Counted from the stretch's first letter, positions 1 to 7,875 are shown. The stretch is DNA of 12,500 nucleotides from Chrysomallon squamiferum (GCA_012295275.1 CM022676.1:18429985-18442484); one strand, 5' to 3'. Notes: generated by a model not told the origin, from the letters alone. A program made the numbers and translations.

Positions 1-90
1 TTGTGGTTAACCTAAACCTTTTTGTTTCAGCAGCAGTTCATTCTGTAATTAAATCCATCCATTCATTTTCTAATTCATTCATTTACCAAC

Positions 91-186
91 TTCATTATCT
101 AAATTATTATTTCATTTACTGATTTCATTATCTAAGTTATTAAATTCATTATCTAAGTTATTAAATTCGTTATCTGACTGATTAAT
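91..186. repeat. Degenerate 21-bp tandem repeat
   Basis: Units begin TTCATTATCTAAGTTATTAAA. Starts at 124, 145 and 166 give an exact 21-bp period, with a more diverged unit from about 91. The repeat lies upstream of the Arg/Ser-rich exon, in what would be its preceding intron. Confidence 0.7.
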
Positions 187-204
187 TCATTAATCTGTTA
201 CCTA

Positions 205-230
205 ATTCATTCATTCATTCATTCATTCAT
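205..230. repeat. (ATTC)n microsatellite
   Basis: A run of ATTC tetranucleotides ends directly against the palindrome at 231-248. Confidence 0.85.
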
Positions 231-248
231 ATTAACGTGCACGTTAAT
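231..248. promoter_or_regulatory. Perfect 18-bp palindrome ATTAACGTGCACGTTAAT
   Basis: The sequence equals its own reverse complement over all 18 bases. The centre is GTGCAC and there is one ACGTG core on each strand, so a dimeric regulator could read it from both sides. It lies 24 nt upstream of the proposed acceptor of the Arg/Ser-rich exon. A regulatory function is only a guess. Confidence 0.3.
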
Positions 249-272
249 TAGTGACATTATTTATTTACTGAG

Positions 273-499
273 ACGCCTATATGGACAAGGAATCAGACGA
301 CATGGACCAAAGCGACATCTCGGCGTTTTCCTTCAACGAACTGCGCAGAATGTCTGCGGCAGCGAGGAGGAACTCACGACGTCCGTCGGTGCGGTCGCAC
401 TCGCTGACGGACTACAACAGACGACTGTCAACAGCGTCGCGACATCCGAGCATGTCGCCTCGTCGTCTGAGTACACGATCGCATCACAGTCGACGCTGA
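273..499 (+). CDS. Probable 3'-terminal coding exon of an unidentified gene (Arg/Ser-rich tail with RRxS motifs)
   Basis: The frame is open from 272 to the TGA ending at 499, with an in-frame TGA just upstream at 269-271. The coding segment probably starts after an AG at 271-272 that follows a T-rich stretch, giving an A-Y-M-D-K lead-in. It could instead start at the ATG at 281, but the -3 base there is T, a poor Kozak context. The first ~20 residues are acidic (DKESDDMDQSD). The rest is basic and Ser-rich, with RRMS, RRNS, RRPS, RRLS and a second RRLS. RRxS is the classic consensus for basophilic kinases such as PKA, so this is plausibly a phosphorylated cytoplasmic tail. The stretch is CpG-rich against very AT-rich flanks, and the opposite strand reads less convincingly. 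I see no fold or family signature and cannot identify the gene. Upstream exons would lie left of the window. The acceptor lacks the usual CAG, so the boundary is uncertain. Confidence 0.5.
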
Positions 500-690
500 T
501 CGACGCGGTCACAACGTCTGTAACGCTTTCGACGGTAACATTCCTGAAAAAAAAAACCTGTGAGGGATTTCGGAGAACGGACTTGTACAGTTTTCTAAAA
601 CGTTGCTTCTGTTGAGAAACGTCAACAGTGACTGTTTGGACAAACATGAAAAGTTAATAAGAATAATAAATATTAAAAAAAAAAAAAAAA
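500..690 (+). other. Putative 3'UTR of the Arg/Ser-rich exon
   Basis: The sequence after the TGA at 497-499 stays moderately CpG-rich to about 540, then becomes A-rich. It ends at an AATAAA followed almost at once by a long A tract. The gap from stop codon to signal is about 165 nt. The extent is inferred from the signal alone. Confidence 0.35.
665..670 (+). terminator. Candidate polyadenylation signal AATAAA
   Basis: A canonical AATAAA hexamer lies about 165 nt downstream of the TGA of the Arg/Ser-rich exon. A run of about 17 A residues starts about 4 nt after it. The surroundings are very A-rich, so the hexamer could be chance. The adjoining A run could also mean a retrocopy with an integrated poly(A) tail. 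Confidence 0.35.
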
Positions 691-893
691 ATGAAATAAA
701 ATAAAAAAAAAAATAAAAAAAGTGAAACATATAAACAAAAAAAACACCAATATATACATATACACTACATACGTATACATCCCATAATCTAGATATGTCA
801 CAGATAAATGAATGTGTATGTGTAACTGTAAGTGTTTTCCACATTATAAATACCTAACTATATTTTAGCGAATGGATTATCTATTGTATATGC

Positions 894-952
<59 letters not shown>

Positions 953-964
953 GAGGGAGGGAGG
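894..964. repeat. (GA)n microsatellite
   Basis: An almost uninterrupted GA run, with one early GATA interruption, decays into GGGA units at its right edge. Confidence 0.95.
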
Positions 965-1747
965 GTATGTTAATGAAGAAAATACATCCAAAACCCTAAT
1001 GGACAACTCATCCTGTTATTGCAAAAGCTGTGAAAAACCCAAATGATTTTATCAAAATTTAGATGTAAACTGTAAGATTTATTCAGTGTATACCTACATA
1101 CATATTCCTTTACACATATGTAATAAATTTACAAACAGTTAAAGGTTTTGATTGTTTCATAGCTTCCCGTTTTTGTGTTTAAAAAAAACCTATTAAAATC
1201 TTACTTGTTAAAAATCTCATGTGCAGATGCTGGGTGTTAAACTTGTACATTGATGTTTGAACATCACAGACTAAAGGTAACAGAATGCACTGGCCTAATA
1301 GACAATGTAAGAGTGAGTTGTAACGTTGAGTCACAAGGAAATGGAGTCCAAACTTTCTTTAAGTGGCAGTTATCAGGGAGGGTGGGTTGTCTTTAATGTT
1401 TGTTTTTTTTTTTTTTTGTAATTTGGTTCAGAGGCATATTGTAAGTCATATTGGTATTATTTAAACACAGATTAAAAAAAATAATATTAAAAAATAAATA
1501 AATTTATAATAAAAAACAAAAACAAAAAATAAGTAAATAAACAAATAATATATAAAAAAAATAAAGAATTGGGAGTTTTTAATCTTTGCACCAAGTTACA
1601 GCATCCAGGAGCTGCAGTTATTTACTTTTTAAACTGTTTTCATTTCTTTCTTTTCTTTTTTAATATTCATGATTATTTCATCTGGAAACTGCTCATGAAA
1701 TGAATTATCTTGAAGTAAGAAAAAATGCAAAACATTTAATAATCATA

Positions 1748-1824
<77 letters not shown>
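1748..1824. repeat. Compound (AT)n(AG)n microsatellite
   Basis: An AT run to about 1772 passes without a gap into a GA run to 1824. This is the second long GA tract within 900 bp. Confidence 0.95.
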
Positions 1825-1828
<4 letters not shown>

Positions 1829-2427
1829 ATTAAACAACAACAGATAGTTATAAAATAAATATACTTTATTTATACATTTTACCGGTAATAGAAGAAATTC
1901 CATGATACATGATTCTAAAAACTGAAAACAGCTTTTATGCTGTAACATATTTATTATAACACTGAGCTAAGAAAGTACATCAGAAAAATAGTTTAATACT
2001 GTTTCATCCTCTTTATGTTTAAAATATGTTTAATTAATACATTTATTTGGATTAAAAAAAGTTCAAAATTAAAAATTACCTAAGATAAATACTTAAAACA
2101 GCATATAAAATGTTTCATGTTTTAAAAGTGTATCTAAAGCATTTTAATCAGCAGTTAGAAAAATAACGTCATAATATCACATATATTTATAAAAAGAAGT
2201 ATTTTATATATCTATAAAGTACTCCATGTAAATGTGTTGAACAAACACTAGCCAAAGATTCTGACCTGCATTATGAAGTAACATTGTTTTAGAAAGTACA
2301 CAATAAACAACAACAAAACTAACAATAAACAACTGGGTAGAGGACATGCAAGCTTTTCAAACATTTCTGTTATTTTTTTTTTTTTTTTTCTATGATTTAT
2401 CTTTCATTCATTAAGAAAAATCTACCG

Positions 2428-2481
<54 letters not shown>
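2428..2481. repeat. (TAA)n microsatellite
   Basis: An uninterrupted AAT/TAA trinucleotide run of about 18 units. Confidence 0.95.
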
Positions 2482-2482
<1 letters not shown>

Positions 2483-2541
2483 GTATGTATAGTTGTATGT
2501 GTAAATATTATCAAGCTATTTACTGCTATAGACAGTCAACA

Positions 2542-2564
2542 TGTGTGTGTGTGTGTGTGTGTGT
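2542..2564. repeat. (TG)n microsatellite
   Basis: A short pure TG run of about 11 to 12 units. Confidence 0.9.
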
Positions 2565-2694
2565 TTGGAATATTAAACTGGTAGTAACAAATCATTTAAG
2601 ATTTTCTTTTCTAACACACATTAAAATAAAATCCATTTATAACAGGATCCACAACACTTGAAATTAAAAGTCTAGTTTTATCACTTGTTAGATT

Positions 2695-2935
2695 TCAAAC
2701 ATGAAACAGGTATTTGAAAAATGTGAAACAAGTACATGAGATGTATAAAAGAAAAAAATACTTGAAAACTTGTAACAAACATTTCAAACACACAAAACAA
2801 GTATTCGAAACAGATATCTGAAACATATCAAAACAATAAAAACATTTGAAAACATTGTAACAGACATTTAAAAAAAAAAAAAAACACAAACACTGTTTTT
2901 AAAACAAACAAAACAAGTATTTGAAACACACAAGC
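2695..2935. repeat. Degenerate short tandem repeat downstream of SC5D
   Basis: Loosely repeated units of roughly 17-25 bp, with a core like AAACAAGTATTTGAAAC, recur with substitutions and length changes. They run up to about 35 bp from the SC5D stop. The core also resembles the string GTATTTGAAAC inside the last SC5D exon (about 3041-3051), possibly by chance. The block lies at or just beyond the predicted SC5D mRNA end. Confidence 0.6.
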
Positions 2936-2951
2936 CACACAATCAGTTCAC

Positions 2952-2957
2952 TTTATT
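2952..2957 (-). terminator. SC5D polyadenylation signal AATAAA
   Basis: On the minus strand an AATAAA hexamer starts 12 nt after the TAA stop. It is followed 10-30 nt later by a GT-rich stretch (ATTGTGTGGCTTGTGTGTTT), the expected downstream element. I see no other minus-strand AATAAA further down to about 2600. If used, the 3'UTR would be only about 30-40 nt. Confidence 0.55.
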
Positions 2958-2969
2958 CTCCTCATTCGC

Positions 2970-3466
2970 TTATTTTGTTTTGGATTTGCTTTCATGGTCT
3001 ATCGCCTGCTCCAGAGGTCCACACCCTTCGAAAGCACTTGGGTATTTGAAACTGCCTCCAACTCGGTCCCACAGCGTGAAGAACTGGCCGTAGTTGTAGT
3101 TGTAGAACAAGTGGTGGTCGGTGTGGTGGGCGCAGCCATTGACGAACGGTTTGAGCAGCAGCGGGACGCGGTAGTCGCCGTCGTGTATGGACACCGTCCA
3201 GACGTTGACGACGAGGAAGAGCGTCAGGTAGGTGAGTTTGTGCAGAGGGAAGAGAAAGGGGTACACGTGGTAGGGCAGACTCTGCAGGAAGCCGTCGATC
3301 GGGTGGAAGGCGTGGCTGGCAAAGGGTGTGGGCACCTTCCACGTGTGGTGGATCTTGTGCAAGTATTTGTAGATGTACTTGAGATGCAGGAATCGGTGGA
3401 TCCAGTAGATGAACATGTCGGTGAAGAGAATGAATGAAATCATGCTGCCAGTTATTCCATACCAGC
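2970..3466 (-). CDS. SC5D: SC5D coding exon 3 (residues 115-279), catalytic domain
   Basis: The acceptor TTATTTTGCAG ends at 3467. The first two bases complete Gly115, followed by W-Y-G. All three histidine boxes lie in this exon. The stop is TAA at 2972-2970. GC and CpG content is clearly above that of the flanking introns. The first bases of the exon (GCTGGTAT) are also the first part of the intronic minisatellite unit. Confidence 0.94.
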
Positions 3467-4085
3467 CTGCAAAATAACATGTCACAAATGTATACCAGTT
3501 TGTAAAATAAAATCTCACAAATATATACCAGTTTGTAAAATAGCATAAGTATGTCACAAATATAGGATAGTTTGTAAAATAACATAAAAACGTGAAATAT
3601 ACCAGTTTGTTAAATAAAACAGTTTATCTCAAAATATATTATATCAGCTTGTAAAAAAACATAACTATGCAACAAATGTATTATACCAGCATGTAAAAAA
3701 CATAAATATGTCATAAATGTATTACAGCAGCCTATAAAATAACAAATATATGACACATACATTACAGCAGCCTATAAAATAACAAATCTATCACACATAC
3801 ATTACAGCAGCCTATAAAATAACAAATCTATCACACATACATTACAGCAGCCTATAAAATAACAAATCTATCACACATACATTACAGCAGCCTATAAAAT
3901 AACAAATCTATCACACACACATTACAGCAGCCTATAAAATAACAAATGTATAACACATACATTACAGCAGCCTATAATTAACATAATCATGGATGCATTT
4001 TACTACCTGAAAATATATTACAGCATTTCTAGAAATGACAAATATTCCATAGATAATTACATTCTATGTAAAAATTACAGATAGA

Positions 4086-4139
<54 letters not shown>

Positions 4140-6135
4140 TACATACACCTGTACTATAACAAACATTTTATTAATGCACTGTAATATAAATTATACAAAT
4201 AACACAATTCAAAACTGCGTATACAGATATAAGTGAGAAAGAAAGAAGAAAGAATAAAGAAAACAGAACAACACACTACTGCACACATTAACCATTACAT
4301 AAGCAAACTGCTGTGTGAATGTGTTTATAAGGGCTAGTACACAGGAGTGTTGGAATGTTTTAAAAACAGGTCAATTATCAGTTCTGCAATTTTGTCCAGG
4401 TCATCTGGAAAGTTTCCAGTTATAGTGAAATGATGCCAAATACATGATAAATATGACATGACGAAACATAACTGACTGAATACATGCAAAACTCGAATAT
4501 GCAAGTGGTTATTGATATCGTTCATCAAAATAAAAATGTGTAAAATCTTAAAATCAAAGTTTTCTGAAACCTCTATCCATACATGAAGAAATCTTAATGA
4601 TAAGAAAAAAAAAAAAAAAATAAAAAATCTTTAGAAAAACAAGAAGAAAAAATTTCACACAACTTTTGAAAGATACTAGTCTATGTAAGGAACAGTTAAA
4701 CCCATCTCTCTATATTGTAACACACCACTCCAGCATGTAAAATAACTATAATATCAGAAATACTTTATATCAGCCTACAAAATAACATAAATAATATAGC
4801 AGATATTATACCAGTCTGTAAAATAACACAAATAATATATCAGATATATTATACCAGTCTGTAAAATAACATAAATAATGTATCAGATATTATACCAGTC
4901 TGTAAAATAACATAAATAATATAGCAGATATTATACCAGCCTATAAAATAACTTAAATAATATAGTAGATATTATACCAGCCTACAAAATAACATAAATA
5001 ATATAGTAGATATTATACCAGTCTGAAAAATAACATAAATAATATATCAGATATATTATACCAACCTACAAAATAACATAAATAATATATCAAATGCATT
5101 ATACCAGCCTGTAAAATAATATATATTTATTCCTTCTTTTCACTGTGATTAATTTTGTAAAAGCTGTGTTGTAGTACAAGTTGAAGAGCAGAGATGATTT
5201 TCAAAGATTCTGTTTTTCACTGTGTGAATGGTGTAGTGCAAATTAATGATTTCACCGGCTTTGACCCTCAAGTCAATGTAAATGTATTTTGCTTAGTTAT
5301 GTCATCTGCAACCACAGCATGATACATGATTAAATAAGCTTTGTCAGAGACAATCTTGCTTCAGAGTTGTGTGCGAATAGACATAAACAACAACAACAAC
5401 AAAAAATATATTAAAGAATTCATAACTTTGAAAGCACTGACTGACAACATTGAATATTATATCCTTGAAATCAGCATAAACAGATGTATATTTACAGTTA
5501 GGATTAAACCATTTATTTCTCCTAAAAAACAAAACAACAACAAACACACCAAAATAACCCCACTGTTAGTTATATTATACCAGCTTGTAACAGAATATAT
5601 ATCACAGGTGTATTATGTTTGATTCTGCTACTACTATGGAGCAACCAGTGAATACAGTATGTCAGCAATGGCAGACTGGTAGAATGAAGCAGTATCTGAC
5701 CAGTGACAACACACAAACACTGGTGTGCTGAATGAACTTCACAATTGGACTATCGAAATGGACTACTAGACCGTCTGCCTAACACCTAACTCAACAAACT
5801 GCAAATAGTCCAGAAAAACAGCAGCACACAAGACAACACTTCACTGTCACACATCATCAGAACTCAAGGAGCTACACCGGTTGGATAAACTACAAGCTCC
5901 TGATCTGTACATACAATGACTTGAACAACTGTTCCCCAGAATACATCAAGGACATGCTGGAACTCTTCAGGTCAAGTGTGACTCAACAATCACAGACCTC
6001 AGTAAGATTAATAACACCAAGAATAGGAACAACTACATATAACCTTAGATCTTTCTCTGGGCTAGATAATACGTGCACTACTACTATTACTACTACTACT
6101 GCTACTACTACTACTACTACAATTACTACTACAAC

Positions 6136-6169
<34 letters not shown>

Positions 6170-7223
6170 CATATAGCTGCTTTTAAAACTATATCCAGAT
6201 ATATTATACCGGCCTTTAAAATAAATAAATATATCACAAATATATTGTACCAGCATGTAAAATAAAAATGTATCACACATATACTGTACCAGCAGGTAAA
6301 ATAAGAAATATATCAGATATATTGTACCAGCATATAAAAAAACAAATATATCAGATATATTGTACCAGCATGTAAAAAACCAAATATATCAGATATATTG
6401 TACCAGCATGTAAAATAAGAAATACATCACAGACATACTGTACTAGCATCTAAAATAAGAAATACATCAGATATATTGTACCAGGGTATAAAATAAGAAA
6501 TACATCACAGATATACTGTACTAACATCTAAGATAAGAAATATATCAGATATATTGTACCAGCAGGTATTGTACCAGGGTATAAGATAAGAAATACATCA
6601 CAGACATATTGTATCAGCATATAAAATAAGAAATACATCACAGATATACTGTACTAGCATCTAAAATAAGAAATATATCAGATATATTGTACCAGCAGGT
6701 ATTGTACCAGGGTATAAAATAAGAAATACATCACAGACATACTGTACTAAGATCTAAGATAAGAAATACATCACAGGCATACTGTACTAACATCTAAGAT
6801 AAGAAATATATCAGATATATTGTACCAGCAGGTATTGTACCAGGGTATAAAATAAGAAATACATCACAGATATACTGTACTAGCATCTAAAATAAGAAAT
6901 ATATCAGATATATTGTACCAGCAGGTATTGTACCAGGGTATAAAATAAGAAATACATCACAGACATACTGTACTAAGATCTAAGATAAGAAATACATCAC
7001 AGACATACTGTAATAACATCTAAGATAAGAAATACTTCATAAACTACTCACCAAATTTGTTGTCTGAGACGTTGTCATACAACTTTCCGTAACCTCTGAC
7101 CTCGGCGAAGAAAGGCAGCACTGTGAGGATGCTCATCCAGGGCACAGACTGACAGGCACAGCTGATTTCACGCTTCATCTGATTCTGAAACAAAGAGTTT
7201 TCAGTGTGGACAGTCCACCAGTC

Positions 7224-7265
<42 letters not shown>

Positions 7266-7855
7266 GCACGGTTTCCACACACAACATGCTGATGAATGTT
7301 CATTTAGAAATGTATAGGTTTCTAGAATCTATAGGTTATGTACGTTTCTATAATGTGTGTTTGCTTTTTGACAGACCAAACTAATTCAAGCTCATTTTTC
7401 CTTTATTCTTGTGAATGCAGACAAAGCAACTGCCAACTAGATGGTCTTGTAGTAATTATACATTATCATACACTTATCTGTAAACGATTCAACTTTATAA
7501 TGAAACATTTTCAATCATAATTTCTTTTTTTTTAATATATATATTTTTTTATATAATTTTTTTTTTTATTGTATTAATACTGTATGAGCTGTTACTCATG
7601 AAAAAAAACACAAAAAAAAACAAGCTGTTGTCATGGCAACCATACCTTCAACATAAGTGGGTGTTTGAGCAGGCGATGGTCGAAGATGAAGAAAAAGGAG
7701 AGAGTGGCTGTCACAAGATACATGAAGTATCCCCCGAGAGTGGAGATCACAAAGAGGCTGGCAAACTGTCTGTAGGGGTCGTCTGGTCTCCATGATGACG
7801 GGTACACATAGGGAGTGAAGAAGTAGTCGTCACAGTAGTCGAGAACGATGTCCAT
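2970..7855 (-). CDS. SC5D: Lathosterol oxidase (sterol C5-desaturase), three coding exons, complete
   Basis: Exons 7646-7855, 7052-7184 and 2970-3466 join in frame (210+133+497 nt) into 279 residues plus stop, against 299 for the human protein. The enzyme is an ER membrane di-iron protein. It introduces the C5-C6 double bond into lathosterol to give 7-dehydrocholesterol, using O2 and electrons from cytochrome b5. Family signatures are visible: MDIVL and FFTPYVYP at the N-terminus, [39 protein letters not shown], and [11 protein letters not shown] near the end. The three fatty-acid-hydroxylase histidine boxes are H138-x3-H142, H151-xx-H154-H155 and H229-xx-H232-H233. Hydrophobic spans lie near residues 33-58, 84-99, 121-137 and 183-208. 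The C-terminus reads K-S-K-T-K, a KxKxx pattern that could serve ER retrieval. The start matches the family's N-terminus. An acceptor-like CAG 10 nt upstream of the ATG implies a separate 5'UTR exon that I could not place. Confidence 0.95.
3461..3990. repeat. Minisatellite block 1 (33-42-bp units), overlapping the SC5D exon 3 acceptor
   Basis: Units start ACCAG(C/T)(C/T)TG(C/T)AAAATAA. The first unit begins at 3461 inside exon 3 and includes the splice acceptor. Early units vary from 33 to 42 bp. From 3721 seven starts of ATTACAGCAGCCTATAA occur at exactly 40-bp spacing (3721, 3761, 3801, 3841, 3881, 3921, 3961), almost identical to each other, so this part expanded recently. Confidence 0.92.
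4087..4134. repeat. (CA)n microsatellite
   Basis: A pure CA run of about 24 units inside SC5D intron 2. Confidence 0.95.
4722..5120. repeat. Minisatellite block 2 (41-43-bp units)
   Basis: About ten units of the form TATACCAGTCTGTAAAATAACATAAATAATATAKCAGATAT, the same family as block 1. On the transcribed strand most units read TTATTTT(A/G)(C/T)AG followed by RCTGGTATAATA, close to the true acceptor context of SC5D exon 3. Confidence 0.9.
5577..5614. repeat. Solitary minisatellite unit next to the LINE fragment
   Basis: One copy of the same unit (TACCAGCTTGTAACAGAATA and so on) stands alone. It ends where LINE-like coding similarity begins. Confidence 0.6.
5618..6070 (+). pseudogene. Broken non-LTR retrotransposon fragment (CR1/L2-like reverse transcriptase C-terminal part)
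   Basis: Conceptual translation recovers, in order, typical late-RT motifs of CR1/L2-type LINEs, spread over all three frames. Frame from 5618: F-D-S...M-E-x-x-V-N-T-V-C, then G-R-M-K-Q-Y-L-T, ending at a TGA (5729-5731). Frame near 5736: [14 protein letters not shown], stop, [10 protein letters not shown], compare the family pattern LDYCNSLLYGLP...LNKLQRVQN. Frame near 5851: SELKELHRL, compare LKELHWLP. Frame from 5885: [15 protein letters not shown], then [12 protein letters not shown] and [14 protein letters not shown], compare PEYIKDLL and PRTRLKTYGDRAFS. At least three frameshifts and two stops make it dead. The 5' part and catalytic core are absent. It lies antisense to SC5D in intron 2. 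Confidence 0.85.
6076..6169. repeat. Compound (ACT)n(AAT)n microsatellite
   Basis: ACT triplets with a few GCT and ATT variants give way to a pure AAT run ending at 6169. It directly abuts the LINE fragment, so it may have grown from the element's 3' tail. L2 and CR1 elements often end in short tandem repeats. Confidence 0.9.
6193..7040. repeat. Minisatellite block 3 with 133-bp higher-order structure
   Basis: The ~40-bp units resemble blocks 1 and 2 (TGTACCAGCATGTAAAATAAGAAATACATCACAGATATAC). The double motif GTACCAGCAGGTATTGTACC starts at 6556, 6689, 6822 and 6915, giving spacings of 133, 133 and 93. These correspond to three (or two) basic units plus a 13-bp duplication. The block runs to within about 11 bp of the exon 2 donor. 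Confidence 0.92.
7052..7184 (-). CDS. SC5D: SC5D coding exon 2 (residues 71-114 plus one base)
   Basis: The acceptor TTTGTTTCAG ends at 7185 and the donor G|GTGAGT starts at 7051, leaving phase 1. The exon encodes NQMKREI, then the [21 protein letters not shown] membrane-associated segment, then DNKF. The donor is a near-perfect consensus. Confidence 0.92.
7185..7645 (-). other. SC5D intron 1 (461 bp, between coding exons 1 and 2)
   Basis: The intron has a GT donor at 7645-7644 and an AG acceptor at 7186-7185. It holds T-rich low-complexity DNA (about 7521-7570) and a CA repeat (sense strand) ending 43 nt before the acceptor. Between the CA repeat and the acceptor sits a quasi-palindrome, GTGGAC-A-GTCCAC (7206-7218). 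I see no other gene in it. Confidence 0.85.
7228..7262. repeat. (GT)n microsatellite in SC5D intron 1
   Basis: A pure GT run on the + strand, which is CA in the SC5D transcript, ending 43 nt upstream of the exon 2 acceptor. Confidence 0.95.
7646..7855 (-). CDS. SC5D: SC5D coding exon 1 (residues 1-70)
   Basis: The exon runs from the ATG at 7855-7853 to the AAG codon at 7648-7646 and is followed by GTATGG (donor GT at 7645-7644), phase 0. It encodes the conserved start, the YFFTPYVYP motif and the first membrane segment, and ends ...HPLMLK, as in the vertebrate protein. Reading on past the donor gives only VWLP and a stop. Confidence 0.93.
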
Positions 7856-7865
7856 TCTGCCGATT

Positions 7866-7875
7866 CTGAAAGATT
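7866..7875 (-). other. Probable acceptor in the SC5D 5'UTR
   Basis: On the minus strand, AATCTTTCAG lies 10 nt before the SC5D ATG, with a branch-point-like CAACTAAT immediately upstream. This suggests that the ATG exon has a 10-nt 5'UTR stub and is joined to an unplaced noncoding exon to the right. Confidence 0.5.

Larger units (their letters stand above)
671..2694. other. AT-rich intergenic region with simple repeats
   Basis: This lies between the converging ends of the Arg/Ser-rich gene and SC5D. It holds A-rich tracts (673-730, about 1473-1562), T tracts (about 1401-1418, 2371-2389) and the microsatellites listed separately. No reading frame here has non-repetitive protein-like content. 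Apparent peptides are translations of GA, TAA or TG repeats. I recognise no gene or RNA. Confidence 0.6.
3467..7051 (-). other. SC5D intron 2 (3585 bp), mostly repeats
   Basis: The intron has a GTGAGT donor at 7051 and a GCAG acceptor at 3467. Much of it is one ~40-bp minisatellite family in three blocks (3461-3990, 4722-5120, 6193-7040). The rest comprises a CA microsatellite, a broken LINE fragment with an ACT/AAT tail, and AT-rich DNA (about 4140-4720 and 5120-5570) without recognised content. Confidence 0.9.

Noticed and set aside
1-60. Strong acceptor-like TTTTTGTTTCAG at 19-30
   Set aside because: The sequence after it has in-frame stops in all frames within a short distance and is AT-rich and repetitive, so no coding exon can be supported there.
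333-647. 104-codon minus-strand frame opposite the Arg/Ser-rich exon
   Set aside because: It is probably an antisense shadow of the CpG-rich coding segment. It has no recognised motif and runs through the A-rich 3'UTR.
3467-3557. Extension of the exon 3 frame upstream to an ATG at 3557
   Set aside because: The extra residues are translated minisatellite units. The GCAG acceptor at 3467 and the phase match with exon 2 show that this is intron.
2992-3585. Alternative minus-strand and plus-strand frames of about 150-200 codons across SC5D exon 3
   Set aside because: They are shadows of the real exon. Only the frame ending at 2970 carries the histidine boxes and joins in phase with the upstream exons.
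3721-3990. CRISPR-like regular array (40-bp period)
   Set aside because: The whole unit repeats with no unique spacers, and the DNA is intronic in an animal-type gene. It is a minisatellite.
4334-4528. 64-codon minus-strand frame inside SC5D intron 2, in the same sense as the gene
   Set aside because: It is not low-complexity and ends in fairly protein-like sequence, but I see no good flanking splice sites and no family signature. Chance or an old insertion is more likely than an alternative exon.
6062-6280. Frames rich in Thr, Asn, Ser or Ile on both strands
   Set aside because: These are translations of the (ACT)n(AAT)n microsatellite. Only the part before about 6070 on the + strand is LINE-derived.
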